A stretch of DNA of 64,000 bases from Candidatus Nitrosopumilus limneticus (GTDB taxonomy: Archaea; Thermoproteota; Nitrososphaeria; Nitrososphaerales; Nitrosopumilaceae), in NCBI GenBank assembly GCA_022117465.1, contig JAHCGZ010000006.1:1-64000 (forward strand). The letters run 5' to 3'. The notes under the pieces were generated by a model. The model saw only the letters and a list, made by a program, of their open reading frames with translations, had not been told where the DNA came from and did not search any database. The translations under genes were made by a program, and so were the position numbers. Of the stretch, positions 34,200 through 43,700 are shown in pieces. Each line of letters opens with the position of its first letter. The first letter of the stretch is position 1.

Positions 34200-35465
34200 T
34201 TGGATGTTCAAATATTAGGTGCTGCAAATGAAGTGGGTCGATCAGGATTTTTAGTTAATTGTAATGGTACAAAATTATTGTTAGATTATGGAGTGATGTT
34301 TGGAAAAAGGGGCTTGCCTGCACAATATCCTCTACATGTAAAGCCTAAAGATTTAGATGCAATAATAATTACACATGCCCACTTAGACCATTCTGGTAAT
34401 GTTCCATCATTATTTGTAAGTGGAAATACTGACGTATATGCAACTCCACCTACATTTGAACTTTCAGAATTATTAATTAACGACATGTTAAAAATTGAAA
34501 AAAATTCACATCCGTTTGATTTACCAGAGTTAAACAACATGATGAAAAATGCAAAAGAAATTGGATATAAACAAAAAGTAACCAAAGGAAATGCAACTTT
34601 TGAGTTTAGGGAATCAGGTCATGTGATTGGTGGAGGTACAGTATTAGTAGAATCAGAAAAAAAACGATTATTCTATACAGGCGATATCAAAACAAATGGC
34701 TCAAGAATGTTACGAGAAATGGATACAGACATTGGAGAAATAGATTTACTAATCACTGAAAGTACATATGCTAAAACTGAACAAACGCCCAGAAAAATAT
34801 CAGAGCAACAATTAATTGAATTTGCAAATGAGGTAATGGATAGAAAAGGAATATTATTTATTCCATCATTTTCAGTTGAACGCTCGCAAGAAATGGCTTG
34901 TATTTTACGAAGTGCAAATTTTAAACATAAAATTATAATGGATGGAATGGCACTAAAAGTAAATGAGATAATGTTTAAACATCCAGAATATCTCAGAGAT
35001 CCTAAAATATTTTCAGATGCAATAAAAAGTTCAACTGCAATTAGAGAACATGCAGAAAGAAAACGTGCTATGGGTGAACCATGTGTTGTAATATCACCAG
35101 CTGGAATGTTAGTTGGAGGTAATGCAGTATATTACTTGCAACAACTATCATTTGATAAAAAAAATGGAATTGCACTAGTTTCTTATCAAGGTGAAGGTAC
35201 ACCAGGAAGAAAATTACTTGATACAGGAAAGGTTTCAGCGAGAGGAAATGATCTTAATGTACAAGCAGAAGTAAAACAGTTTGAATTTTCTGGACACTCA
35301 GATAAAAAAGAATTATTTGCGATGATTAAAACAATAAAAGGAAACCCAAAAGTATGGACAGTCCACGGAGACTCTGAGTCATGCCAAATATTTGCTCAAG
35401 AAATTCATGAACAATTTGGTTTAGAAACATATGCACCAATGGTTAATGATAAAATAGTCATTTGA
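34200..35465 (+). CDS. Beta-CASP metallo-beta-lactamase ribonuclease (aCPSF2-like)
   Basis: A 421-aa RNA-processing nuclease of the archaeal CPSF/RNase J superfamily. The metal-binding HAHLDH (H59, H61, D63, H64) is followed by a second metal site (FYTGDIK near residue 160) and beta-CASP motifs with a terminal FSGHSD (about 366-371). It lacks the two N-terminal KH domains of aCPSF1 and so resembles aCPSF2. It may act in 3-prime processing or 5-prime-to-3-prime decay. TTG start; a TATA-like GGTTTTAAGG at -27 supports it. It shares a tight junction with ogg. Confidence 0.85.
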   Translation: MDVQILGAANEVGRSGFLVNCNGTKLLLDYGVMFGKRGLPAQYPLHVKPKDLDAIIITHAHLDHSGNVPSLFVSGNTDVYATPPTFELSELLINDMLKIEKNSHPFDLPELNNMMKNAKEIGYKQKVTKGNATFEFRESGHVIGGGTVLVESEKKRLFYTGDIKTNGSRMLREMDTDIGEIDLLITESTYAKTEQTPRKISEQQLIEFANEVMDRKGILFIPSFSVERSQEMACILRSANFKHKIIMDGMALKVNEIMFKHPEYLRDPKIFSDAIKSSTAIREHAERKRAMGEPCVVISPAGMLVGGNAVYYLQQLSFDKKNGIALVSYQGEGTPGRKLLDTGKVSARGNDLNVQAEVKQFEFSGHSDKKELFAMIKTIKGNPKVWTVHGDSESCQIFAQEIHEQFGLETYAPMVNDKIVI

Positions 35466-35466
35466 G

Positions 35467-36309
35467 ATGAAAAATAAATTTCCCATAGACGTAGATAATT
35501 CAATAAATAGTGGTCAAGTCTTTCTTTGGAAAAAAGATGGGGCAGATTGGTATGGGATAAACGGTCAAGACATACTAAAAATAAATAAAAATGGAATAAT
35601 CAAATCACTGACAAATACAAAAACAAATTTTTTTAGAAAAAATGATAACATTCAGAAAATTATCAAATTAATTTCAAAAGATCAAACGGTAAACAAAGCT
35701 GTAAAAGAATATGAAGGATTGAGAATATTTAGGCAAGATCCATTTCAATGTATGATTTCTTTTATAATTTCATCAAACTCTAACATTCAAAAAATTAAAA
35801 GTAGTTTAGAAAAAATTACCGAAAAATTTGGAAAACAAGTTAGAATACAAAATAAAGAGTTTTTTTTATTTCCAGAGCCAGAAAAATTGGCAAATGCTTC
35901 AATAAATGAAATTAAAGCATGTGGAGTAGGATACAGAGCTCCATTTATCAAAGAGGCTGCACAAATGGTTACTTTAAAAAAAATTGATTTTAAATATTTA
36001 GAAAAATGCGATTATTATGAAGCAAAAAAAAATATTTGTTTAGTTCCAGGAATAGGAAACAAAGTAGCAGATTGTATAATGTTATTTTCATTAAATAAAT
36101 TAGAAGCATTTCCATTGGATACATGGATGATTAAAATTTTAGAAAAATATTATTCAAAAGAATTTAAAATTGAGACAAAAACAATTACACAAAAACAATA
36201 TCAATTACTTCATGAAAAAATTGTAAATCATTTTGGTCCATACTGTGGATATGCACAACAATTTTTATTTAAAATGGAAAGAGAAAATAATGATAAAAAA
36301 TGGCTGTAA
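35467..36309 (+). CDS. ogg: 8-oxoguanine DNA glycosylase/AP lyase
   Basis: A 280-aa member of the HhH-GPD family of the OGG1 type. It excises oxidised guanine from DNA. The helix-hairpin-helix LVPGIGNKVADC with catalytic Lys K199 is followed by LDTW with Asp D218. The N-terminal SINSGQVFLWKK matches the OGG1 start. It begins two bases after the stop of the RNase gene, so they form an operon. No Fe-S cluster cysteines, as is normal for OGG. Confidence 0.85.
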   Translation: MKNKFPIDVDNSINSGQVFLWKKDGADWYGINGQDILKINKNGIIKSLTNTKTNFFRKNDNIQKIIKLISKDQTVNKAVKEYEGLRIFRQDPFQCMISFIISSNSNIQKIKSSLEKITEKFGKQVRIQNKEFFLFPEPEKLANASINEIKACGVGYRAPFIKEAAQMVTLKKIDFKYLEKCDYYEAKKNICLVPGIGNKVADCIMLFSLNKLEAFPLDTWMIKILEKYYSKEFKIETKTITQKQYQLLHEKIVNHFGPYCGYAQQFLFKMERENNDKKWL

Positions 36310-36342
36310 ACCCTTAAAATATCAATAAATTTGTAGGTGTCT

Positions 36343-36417
36343 GGGCCTATGGCGCAGCATGGATAGCGTGTTGGACTTCTAATCCAAAAGTCAAGGGATC
36401 GAAGCCCTTTGGGCCCA
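36343..36417 (+). tRNA. tRNA-Arg (TCT)
   Basis: A 75-nt cloverleaf with acceptor arms GGGCCTA/TGGGCCC (one G-U), anticodon stem TTGGA/TCCAA and anticodon TCT at 36378-36380. T arm with GATCGAA. Discriminator A. Confidence 0.93.
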
Positions 36418-36447
36418 CTTCACAATTTATTTATTCACAGTAACAAG

Positions 36448-36807
36448 ATGAGGCACATGGGAGATTTAGAATTTAAATTAAATTCAACTGACATTCATCA
36501 AAATTCTGAAATTGTTGGTACAATTGGTGTATCATACCCTGGACGGTATGACGGAGTGGTAATCAATACAACAATTTTAGATTCAAATCAACATATCATT
36601 TACAAATCATATAATCAAAAAAAGATCTCACAGCATGTTTCAAGATTATTTATCAATAAAGATACAATGCCTGAAAACAAAGCAGAATTTACAGCAGCTA
36701 TTGAATTTGAACCACTACAAGAATACGAAGTAAAATTTAGAGTGTCAATTATTGAACAACACAAAGAAATTGAAAGTAAAATAATTTTTGCAAAATATTC
36801 TAACTAG
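36448..36807 (+). CDS. Arrestin/beta-sandwich-like conserved protein
   Basis: About 119 residues starting MRHMGDLEF, the first start that lies downstream of the tRNA-Arg; a longer frame would overlap the tRNA, so it was rejected. A further start at 36457 is possible. The sequence alternates beta strands (LEFKLNSTDIHQNSEIVGTIGVSYPGRYD...) in a pattern like arrestin-N or other immunoglobulin-type folds. No signal peptide. It overlaps the convergent plastocyanin gene by 4 bases. Function unknown. Confidence 0.5.
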   Translation: MRHMGDLEFKLNSTDIHQNSEIVGTIGVSYPGRYDGVVINTTILDSNQHIIYKSYNQKKISQHVSRLFINKDTMPENKAEFTAAIEFEPLQEYEVKFRVSIIEQHKEIESKIIFAKYSN

Positions 36808-37265
36808 AATCTACTTTTCTCAACTACTAAGGAACCAGTCATCCATGGGTGTGGATCACAGTGATAAAAAAGTTCTTGAGGTTCAGTGAAAAGAAATTCA
36901 TATGACTCCCCAGGCATTACAACTCCTGTAGAACCAAACTCACCACTGTATTTATCCATATGTCTATGATCTGCAGTTACTGTATGTGGAGTTATATCAT
37001 CATTCATCCAAGTAACAAGATTATCTATTGTCAAAGTAATTGTTGGTTTGTTTGGAACATAACTAGGGTTTCCTTCAGTTGATGCACCTTGAGCAATACT
37101 GATTATAAAATTTTTAGTAGGTTCCAAAATGTGTATATCAACAGATGGTTTTTCTAAAGATTCAGGAAGATAAAATGAAGTATAAAATACAATTGAAGCA
37201 CCCATTCCAATAATTAATGCAATTACACCAATTCCATATGCATGACTTGATGACGTAGTACTCAT
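36804..37265 (-). CDS. Plastocyanin-like type 1 copper protein, membrane-anchored
   Basis: A 153-aa protein with an N-terminal membrane helix (about 11-32) and an external cupredoxin domain. Type 1 copper ligands are H94, C136, H139 and M142 (C-x2-H-x2-M), a complete blue-copper set. AOA use such proteins in place of cytochrome c as soluble electron carriers. It is the last of a complex III-like group with cytochrome b and Rieske. It has its own TATA element (TTTATAAG near 37290-37297) 28 bases upstream. Confidence 0.95.
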   Translation of the reverse strand: MSTTSSSHAYGIGVIALIIGMGASIVFYTSFYLPESLEKPSVDIHILEPTKNFIISIAQGASTEGNPSYVPNKPTITLTIDNLVTWMNDDITPHTVTADHRHMDKYSGEFGSTGVVMPGESYEFLFTEPQELFYHCDPHPWMTGSLVVEKSRF

Positions 37266-37317
37266 AATTTTTGTAAATTTTCCAAGTTCTTATAAAGCTT
37301 GTTTAGAATTTTTGCAA

Positions 37318-38922
37318 TCAATGTTTTGTGAGATCTTGAGATCCTAAATTAGGATTATTGTTAGTTCCAATATCTAAATCAGCTTTAGTTGTAGATGTTA
37401 GTATTGTTGGCGCCAATTCCATGGGTTTTTCTTTAGAAGTACCATCTGTAAGTTTAGATGCGCCACTAGGTAAATCTGCAGTAATTTCTGAGATTACTTG
37501 GGATTCAGATATTTGTGGGAGATCTTCAACTATTCGTTTAGGTGCTGGTGGTGGTGCATTCTTTTGCTGACTAAGTGCATATCTGTAGATATGGAAGAAT
37601 GCAGCAAATACCATTAAAATAATTCCAACTAAGAATAGTGAAACATTCTTCATTCCTGTTAAAGCCGCATTGTATGCTGCAATGTTTAGGAAGACTTGGA
37701 ATGCTAATAGTGCAACAAGTAAATAGTTAATCCATTTTTCTGAAAGATTGATAGTTGCAACTTTTTTAGGACCACTACTTTTTGCAAGTTTTGATTTTCT
37801 TTCAGCTTCATTTGCAAGTTTAATCATCATGTATGTAAATCCAAATCCTAATGGAACAAGAAGAATCATTACACCATAGAAGAATATTGGATCAATTACT
37901 AATCGTTCTACTAATGGGATTGATACATCTGGAGAAATATAGAATCCCCAGTAGGTTGTTACCATGATTTGTGCAAGACTGGTAATTCCAAATGCAGTAA
38001 CCATTGGTCTATCTCTCCATGAGAATTTCTTATATCTATCAAGAAATGGAATCAATACAAGAGATATGATAAACACAAGTGGCCACAGTAGACCTGTAAC
38101 AAACTTGTCATATTGAGTTCTCATAAAAGCGTAAATTCCAGTCAAGTACCATTCGGGTACAGTTACACCTGGAGGTACTGTAGGTTCAAACTTGAATCCC
38201 ATATCAATTGGGAAAACCCCACCAGTGATCAAAATTGCACCACCGATTGCCATAACCATTGGAACATCAAATACTAAGAATCTTGGAAAGTGTACTGCCA
38301 TTAATCCTAGCATCACAATAGGTAACAAAAATACGTGTTGTGCATAAAATCTTAAAACAAAATCTGAAAACCCACTACCCAGCGCCGCATCTCGAATCGT
38401 TGGTCCAACAACAGGAATAGATGTTGTCAGCGACGCAGCAATACTAATTGCAAGTTCAGCTCTTTCACTAAATATTACATCGTAACCAGTAAAGGCTTCA
38501 AGGATTGTAACAACACCAAGAATTACACCAGTCATCCATAATACTTCATTTCGAATTTTGTATCTTCCACTAAAGTATTGATAATACATGTGAAGAACTG
38601 CAAGTAAAACCATTGCATTAGAACCGTGATAGTGAATATTTCTTATATGAAAACCAAATGGCACATCATTGTTAATGAATTCAACACTATCCCATGCTCT
38701 ATCTAATATTGGCTGATAGTAAAACATTAGCAGGGCTCCTGAAACTCCAAGAATAATAAATACAGTAAATGTTAACATTCCTAAAAATCCAAATGGACTT
38801 ACAAATCTTGCAGGAAAAGAAAATTTAATTGCAGTAAAGATTGTTCTATCTACTCCATCCCACATCCAATAAAGTAGGGCTACTATACCCGTGTGTCTCT
38901 CAAGTGAAACGGCCATATCCAA
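37318..38922 (-). CDS. Cytochrome b/b6-type subunit of complex III-like enzyme
   Basis: A 534-aa integral membrane protein joining the cytochrome b N-terminal and subunit IV-type C-terminal regions. Bis-His heme ligands are H97 and H111 in the second helix pair and H195 and H210 in the fourth, a spacing of x13 and x14 as in b6-type proteins. The Qo-site PEWY motif appears at VPEWY near residue 254. The last 80 residues are a Pro/Ser-rich cytoplasmic tail not found in standard cytochrome b. The N-terminus overlaps the Rieske stop by 23 bases. Confidence 0.95.
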   Translation of the reverse strand: MDMAVSLERHTGIVALLYWMWDGVDRTIFTAIKFSFPARFVSPFGFLGMLTFTVFIILGVSGALLMFYYQPILDRAWDSVEFINNDVPFGFHIRNIHYHGSNAMVLLAVLHMYYQYFSGRYKIRNEVLWMTGVILGVVTILEAFTGYDVIFSERAELAISIAASLTTSIPVVGPTIRDAALGSGFSDFVLRFYAQHVFLLPIVMLGLMAVHFPRFLVFDVPMVMAIGGAILITGGVFPIDMGFKFEPTVPPGVTVPEWYLTGIYAFMRTQYDKFVTGLLWPLVFIISLVLIPFLDRYKKFSWRDRPMVTAFGITSLAQIMVTTYWGFYISPDVSIPLVERLVIDPIFFYGVMILLVPLGFGFTYMMIKLANEAERKSKLAKSSGPKKVATINLSEKWINYLLVALLAFQVFLNIAAYNAALTGMKNVSLFLVGIILMVFAAFFHIYRYALSQQKNAPPPAPKRIVEDLPQISESQVISEITADLPSGASKLTDGTSKEKPMELAPTILTSTTKADLDIGTNNNPNLGSQDLTKH

Positions 38923-39505
38923 TTACTCCATTACTGTTTGCGTCAAATTTAGGTGGTAAAATAAAAATAAGTCCGTCAGAATCAATTTCCAAAGTTAATT
39001 GAGGTAATGTATTTGATGGTGCAGCTTGTACTGATGCAGGTCCAACAAATGCAGTTCCAGTTAATGGATCATACATACTTCCATGACAAGGACATTCTCC
39101 TCTCTTTCTTCCATCATCTGGCCAATACTTCCATAAACACCAAAGATGTAGACAAATCATACTATATGCACGAAGAGCAGTTGGATCAATTTTTGCTCCA
39201 CCCATCTCTTCAGGAAGTCTGATAAATTGCCATTTACGAAATGCCTCAGCATCAAGTGCAGCATCTCCAGTTGAAGGATAAGTAATTACTTGTGCAGAAT
39301 TAATTTGATAGGTATTGATATTTGCTTGAGTTCCATCAGGTAAAATTACTGGAACTCTTTCTAATGATGCCTGATTAGGATTTGGCATAAAGTTACCAAA
39401 TGGGATAAAGGGAGCAAATGCTAAACCTGTACCTGCGGCACCCATCAATTTTAGAAAATCTCTACGGGATAACCCATCAGATTTTTTACTTTTAACCTGT
39501 GACAT
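38900..39505 (-). CDS. Rieske iron-sulfur protein
   Basis: A Tat-exported Rieske protein of 201 aa from the preferred start at 39505 (MSQVKSKKSDGLSRRDFLK), whose SRRDF motif is a twin-arginine signal. A start 21 bases upstream (39526) is also possible; the TATA element GTTTATAA at 39531-39538 lies about 28 bases before 39505 and favours the shorter form. The cluster ligands CLH (C118, H120) and CPCH (C138, H141) are complete, and C123 and C140 form the usual disulfide. With cytochrome b and plastocyanin it makes the complex III-like module. Confidence 0.95.
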   Translation of the reverse strand: MSQVKSKKSDGLSRRDFLKLMGAAGTGLAFAPFIPFGNFMPNPNQASLERVPVILPDGTQANINTYQINSAQVITYPSTGDAALDAEAFRKWQFIRLPEEMGGAKIDPTALRAYSMICLHLWCLWKYWPDDGRKRGECPCHGSMYDPLTGTAFVGPASVQAAPSNTLPQLTLEIDSDGLIFILPPKFDANSNGVIGYGRFT

Positions 39506-39589
39506 CCAAGCTCTTGTACTCGACAAATTGGTTATAAACCTTATTTGATTTTTAGGTATTTTTTATTTAATTACCAGTATCATGAACGA

Positions 39590-39685
39590 TCAGATCAAAA
39601 GTCCAATATCAACTCCTGTTAAAATTCCAGCATGAAATCCTAAAAGAGTGGTCGCTTTTGGTATACCATTTAATTTTATTGCCAT
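39590..39685 (-). CDS. Possible small membrane-associated protein, 31 aa
   Basis: ATG 39685 to TGA 39590 encodes MAIKLNGIPKATTLLGFHAGILTGVDIGLLI, a plausible amphipathic or membrane segment. If the TGA were read through or is a sequencing error, seven more hydrophobic residues (SFMILVI) and K would follow, making a better membrane helix. It lies between the Rieske gene and the stalk candidate. Given the many indels in this window, the truncation may be artificial. Low confidence. Confidence 0.35.
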   Translation of the reverse strand: MAIKLNGIPKATTLLGFHAGILTGVDIGLLI

Positions 39686-39691
39686 TAATAA

Positions 39692-40660
39692 TTATCTTCG
39701 TCTAGCAATAATTGTAATTTGTAATGCAACTATTAGACCAATAGATGCTATAATTGGAAATAATAATGAATTTAGCTGAGATGATGCCTCCTCAATAGAT
39801 TTAACAGAGGAAGAAATACTTTTTGTATTTTCATTAATGTTTTTACTAGCAGTTGATAAGGTATCATCAAATCTTGAAATATCAGATTTTAAAATATTTA
39901 ATTCAGAAGAGGTTTCATCTAAAGCAGCATTAAGTTTACTGATTTGTTTATTGATTCCACCAAGATCTTGAGTTAAAACATGAGTTGCTGCAAACCCTTT
40001 TGATGTAACACCATCATTAAAGACTGCAATTTGAAAAACATGTGTTCCTTCTTGTGAAGGAGCATAATCAAAATAATAAACACCACCATACAATGTCTTA
40101 AAAGAATCTTTTAATGGTATTGATGAGCCGTCAGGCAAATGAAGTAAGGAATTTCCAAGTAGTGTAGTTGGGTCATTTCCTATGTTTAAGCCGTCACGAG
40201 TCGTTTGAATAAATACTCGAAATGATTGATTTAATGCGCCTGATTCTGGTGCAAAGACAGCAGTCTCAATTTGTCGTTCTACTGCAACAGAAATAAATTC
40301 TGTTGTTGATGAAAATTTAATATCAATTTTTTTTGATAATCCATCTTGTTTTGTACTTAATACCTCAACAACATAAGTCCCATATGGAGTACCTGAAGAT
40401 GGTTCAGGCCAAGTTAATAGTTGGTGATTAAAACTTCCATCGCTGTCTGTTTGAATTTGTTCAAATTTTGTAATTGATTCATCTGGGGCAAATAATCTTA
40501 AAATAAGTTCCTCTCCAGGTAGACCTTTTCCATAAACCTGCAAAGTATGTTCAGGAGAATACACCTTACTATTTGTAGAAATTTCTAATTCTGAAAAAGA
40601 GTATTGAATTGGAATTAACAAAAATACAAAAACAATAGATAGTAAAACAAATAATTTCAT
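39692..40660 (-). CDS. Exported protein with coiled coil and C-terminal anchor, candidate S-layer stalk
   Basis: A 322-aa protein with four parts. There is a signal peptide (1-23, ending SFSE), about 200 residues of two beta-rich domains, a heptad coiled coil (about 233-295, with INKQISKLNAALDETSSELNIL), and a single membrane helix (about 296-318) ending in ARRR. That is the plan of SlaB, the membrane stalk that holds the SlaA lattice in Sulfolobales. It lies directly downstream of the S-layer gene on the same strand, separated by 115 bases with a T-rich terminator. No sequence homology to SlaB is claimed; the match is architectural and contextual. Confidence 0.6.
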   Translation of the reverse strand: MKLFVLLSIVFVFLLIPIQYSFSELEISTNSKVYSPEHTLQVYGKGLPGEELILRLFAPDESITKFEQIQTDSDGSFNHQLLTWPEPSSGTPYGTYVVEVLSTKQDGLSKKIDIKFSSTTEFISVAVERQIETAVFAPESGALNQSFRVFIQTTRDGLNIGNDPTTLLGNSLLHLPDGSSIPLKDSFKTLYGGVYYFDYAPSQEGTHVFQIAVFNDGVTSKGFAATHVLTQDLGGINKQISKLNAALDETSSELNILKSDISRFDDTLSTASKNINENTKSISSSVKSIEEASSQLNSLLFPIIASIGLIVALQITIIARRR

Positions 40661-40736
40661 TTTAGTTTATTTCAAGGGTTCTCCTAGATATTACTTTTGA
40701 AGAAAAAAATTGTGCATAACTTTCGTTAAGAGGTAT

Positions 40737-40756
40737 TAAAAAAAAGAAAAAAAGGG
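40737..40756 (-). terminator. T-rich terminator of the S-layer gene
   Basis: On the minus strand, CCCTTTTTTTCTTTTTTTT follows the S-layer stop by about 20 bases. A long U-run is a strong archaeal termination signal and fits a highly expressed gene. Readthrough to the stalk candidate is possible but not shown. Confidence 0.6.
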
Positions 40757-40775
40757 AAATTAGAACTAGTTATTC

Positions 40776-43700
40776 TTACTGTACGACTATTGTTGTACTG
40801 ACTGGTGGTGATAATGCCGTTGGATTATCTACTGATTCCCATACGAATGCAGTTGCTGTGTAGCTACCACTTTCGGTTGGAATCCATGATAATGCAGGGC
40901 TGAATGATTGACCAGCTGATAGTGAACCTGTAATCCATGCGAGTGAGACTGTTACACCGTTACCATCCTGAATTTGTACCAAGTATGCGAATGATTGCTC
41001 TCTATCTTGACCATTTGCTAATTCAGCAGTGATTTGTACCTGTTGGTCAACGCTAACAGAGTTTAAGCTGTTACCGAATGCATCAACGGTTCTCAAGTTA
41101 GCAGCTGGTGCTCTCTCGAGTGGTGGTACAAGTGTGCCAATTAGTGATGTGGCTGTGATATCAAGTTCATCTGCAGTAGTATATGGTTCAGGTAATGTAT
41201 TGTCCTCATATTCTGTGGTGACTGTGTCACCTTCTGCTACTCTGAGTCTGTGACCAGAAGAGTCGTCAGATACTGTAAAGAATACAGTTCCTTCGAAAAT
41301 TCCAGTAGCCTCATTAGTTTCAGATACAGTTAAGTCAATACCTCCGGCATCGGAGTCAGACCAAGCGTCAACTTTAAAGTTGTCGATTGCCTCTGGGTTT
41401 AAGTTCATATCTGCGTCAATAATTCTTACTACACCTGTTCCGCTTGCTGGATAGCTTGCCTCGAGCCATTGTACCTCTGCGATATTCCATCTAATTAATG
41501 CTGAACCTACAACTGTTTCATCCTCTGAGAATTCAAAGGAGATAGTTAGTCCGTCATTGTTAGTTGCTGCAATGTTACCACTTGTTGGGCCTGAGCCTGT
41601 AGTTAGTGAACTTGCAGTTCCGGTAATTTCATTACCAGAAGTACCGGTTGAAGTGTCGCCGTCTGCATCAAATGCAAATCCTTTGAGAGTTACCTCACCA
41701 ATGAAAATGCCTGTGTCAGCTCCTGATTCGATTAGTTTGTAGTTGGTTAATTGGTTACCTCTTGTAGAGACCTTTAGAGGATCTGTACTACTGTTACCAA
41801 TATCGTCAATTAAAAGACTATCGTAATTGTGATCAGGGGCGACAACTGTGATGTAGACTTTGTCAGTCCATGAGTATACTTTTTGATCGAGTTCTATTGT
41901 TGCACCAAAGTTAGAAGTATAAACTGTGAGTTTAATATCTTCACCCTCTTGTCCAACATAGTTAGCTCCGGCTGGACCAAAGTCGGTATATTCCAAGTCG
42001 ATTTTCTCGCCTCTATCCAATTTGTTTGTACCAAGGGTGTTAGGAATTTCAATGACTACTTGGAAGATTCCAGTAGAGTCACCTGTTTCTCTAAAGCTGC
42101 TTGGTTCTGGATCAATGTTTGCAATGTCAGATATTGCTGACTTTGCTCCCAATGTTCCAGTTGCTGCGTCAGAATCCCACTCAATCAAATCGAGTGTGTA
42201 GGATTGTGCGCCATCATTGTCTAGGTCGAGGTCTGGCTCAATTAAGGTTAAGATCATATCTGAACCAATAATGTAGACAGATTTATCGGATTGTAATACA
42301 CCGTTTCTAAGGTCGAAAGTTGCAGAGTCAGTTACTGATTGAGCTTGACCTGAAGAATCACTTAAGTCATTGTATGTTACGGTGACAATGTCACCTTGTA
42401 AGACACAACCTTGACCGCCTGTAAAGGTGGATGGACAATTATTGTTCACACCATCGTTATAGTCGATAGTTATGTCAGACTCAAACACACCAGAACTTGG
42501 TGATGTTTCCTTCATTGGAGATGTAGATGAACCGACAGTTGAAACTGTTGTTGAGTTAGATCCTCTTACGAGTTTAACTACTACAGTTGTATCTGCGATT
42601 GTATCTGCACCAGATGCTGATACGTTATAATCTGCGTCAGTTACTCTGACGTGGACTACAACATCACCTTGAGCTAATGCGTTCTCATTCGTTCCAGCGT
42701 TAAGATTATTTGCACTTGCATGCAATGGGAATCTTTGATCAGCAGTTGCTGATGGAGTTACGTTACCAAATGGCACTGGATATACAGTTCTATCAAAAGA
42801 TACGGATCCTGTGTTTGCGCGAACGCTTGCACCTGAACCTACTTCAATAGTTTCACCAGAAGCATCTCTAAAGTCAAGATAATTGATTTCGAGATTCTTT
42901 TCCAGTTGTACTGCGTATATTATCTGTACCTGCGGTTGTGGATGTGCCATCATCAGTGTCACAGAATCTAGATGGAACTTGGAAGGCTTCCAGTAACATA
43001 CCAGAATTCTTCCAGTCTCAACTAATGTGAAACCTGAGGCTTGTAAACCGTCGGTAATACCATCTGTGACTATAAGAGCTTCAGATGCAACGGAAGCGGC
43101 ACATGTGTCGTCACCAACATTCACCCATGTCATATCGTCAAATGTGACAGATACTACAAAGTCTGAACCGTTGTTTCCAACTGTGTCGTTTGCCGTTGTG
43201 ATATATACATCAATCAAATCGGAATCGGCGTTAAGGTCTTGATCTTCAAGGGTTACAGTTACAGTATCACCTATCTTGTAGGTTGCAATATCAGTTGAAA
43301 CAATACCACTGTGTGTAGGTGCTGCTAATTGATCTGCAATTTGTGTTTCAATACCGTCTGCGCCCAAATCTAAGTAATTTACTCTTACAGAATCTTCATC
43401 AGTCAAGTCTTCGTGGACAATAATTTTGATATCTCTATCATGTGTTTTGATATTGTCAAATACTGTTTTGCTATCAACGTTGAGTTGATTTAACATTACA
43501 TATTCAACAGTACCGGTAAAGATACCTGTATTGTCACCACTTTCTTTTAACAACATGTGATAAATTGAGTTATTGGCACGCTCTGATGTGGTATCACCAT
43601 CACCAAAGGATAAAATGTCAACATAGAATTCATCGCCTGCGCTTACATTGGCAGAAGCTGTTGTAAAGTTAATTACAACAACGTCAGTTCCTGTGTAGCC

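Noticed and set aside
36409-36447. Extended N-terminus of the 36448 gene
   Set aside because: The extension overlaps tRNA-Arg and is not needed by the family pattern.
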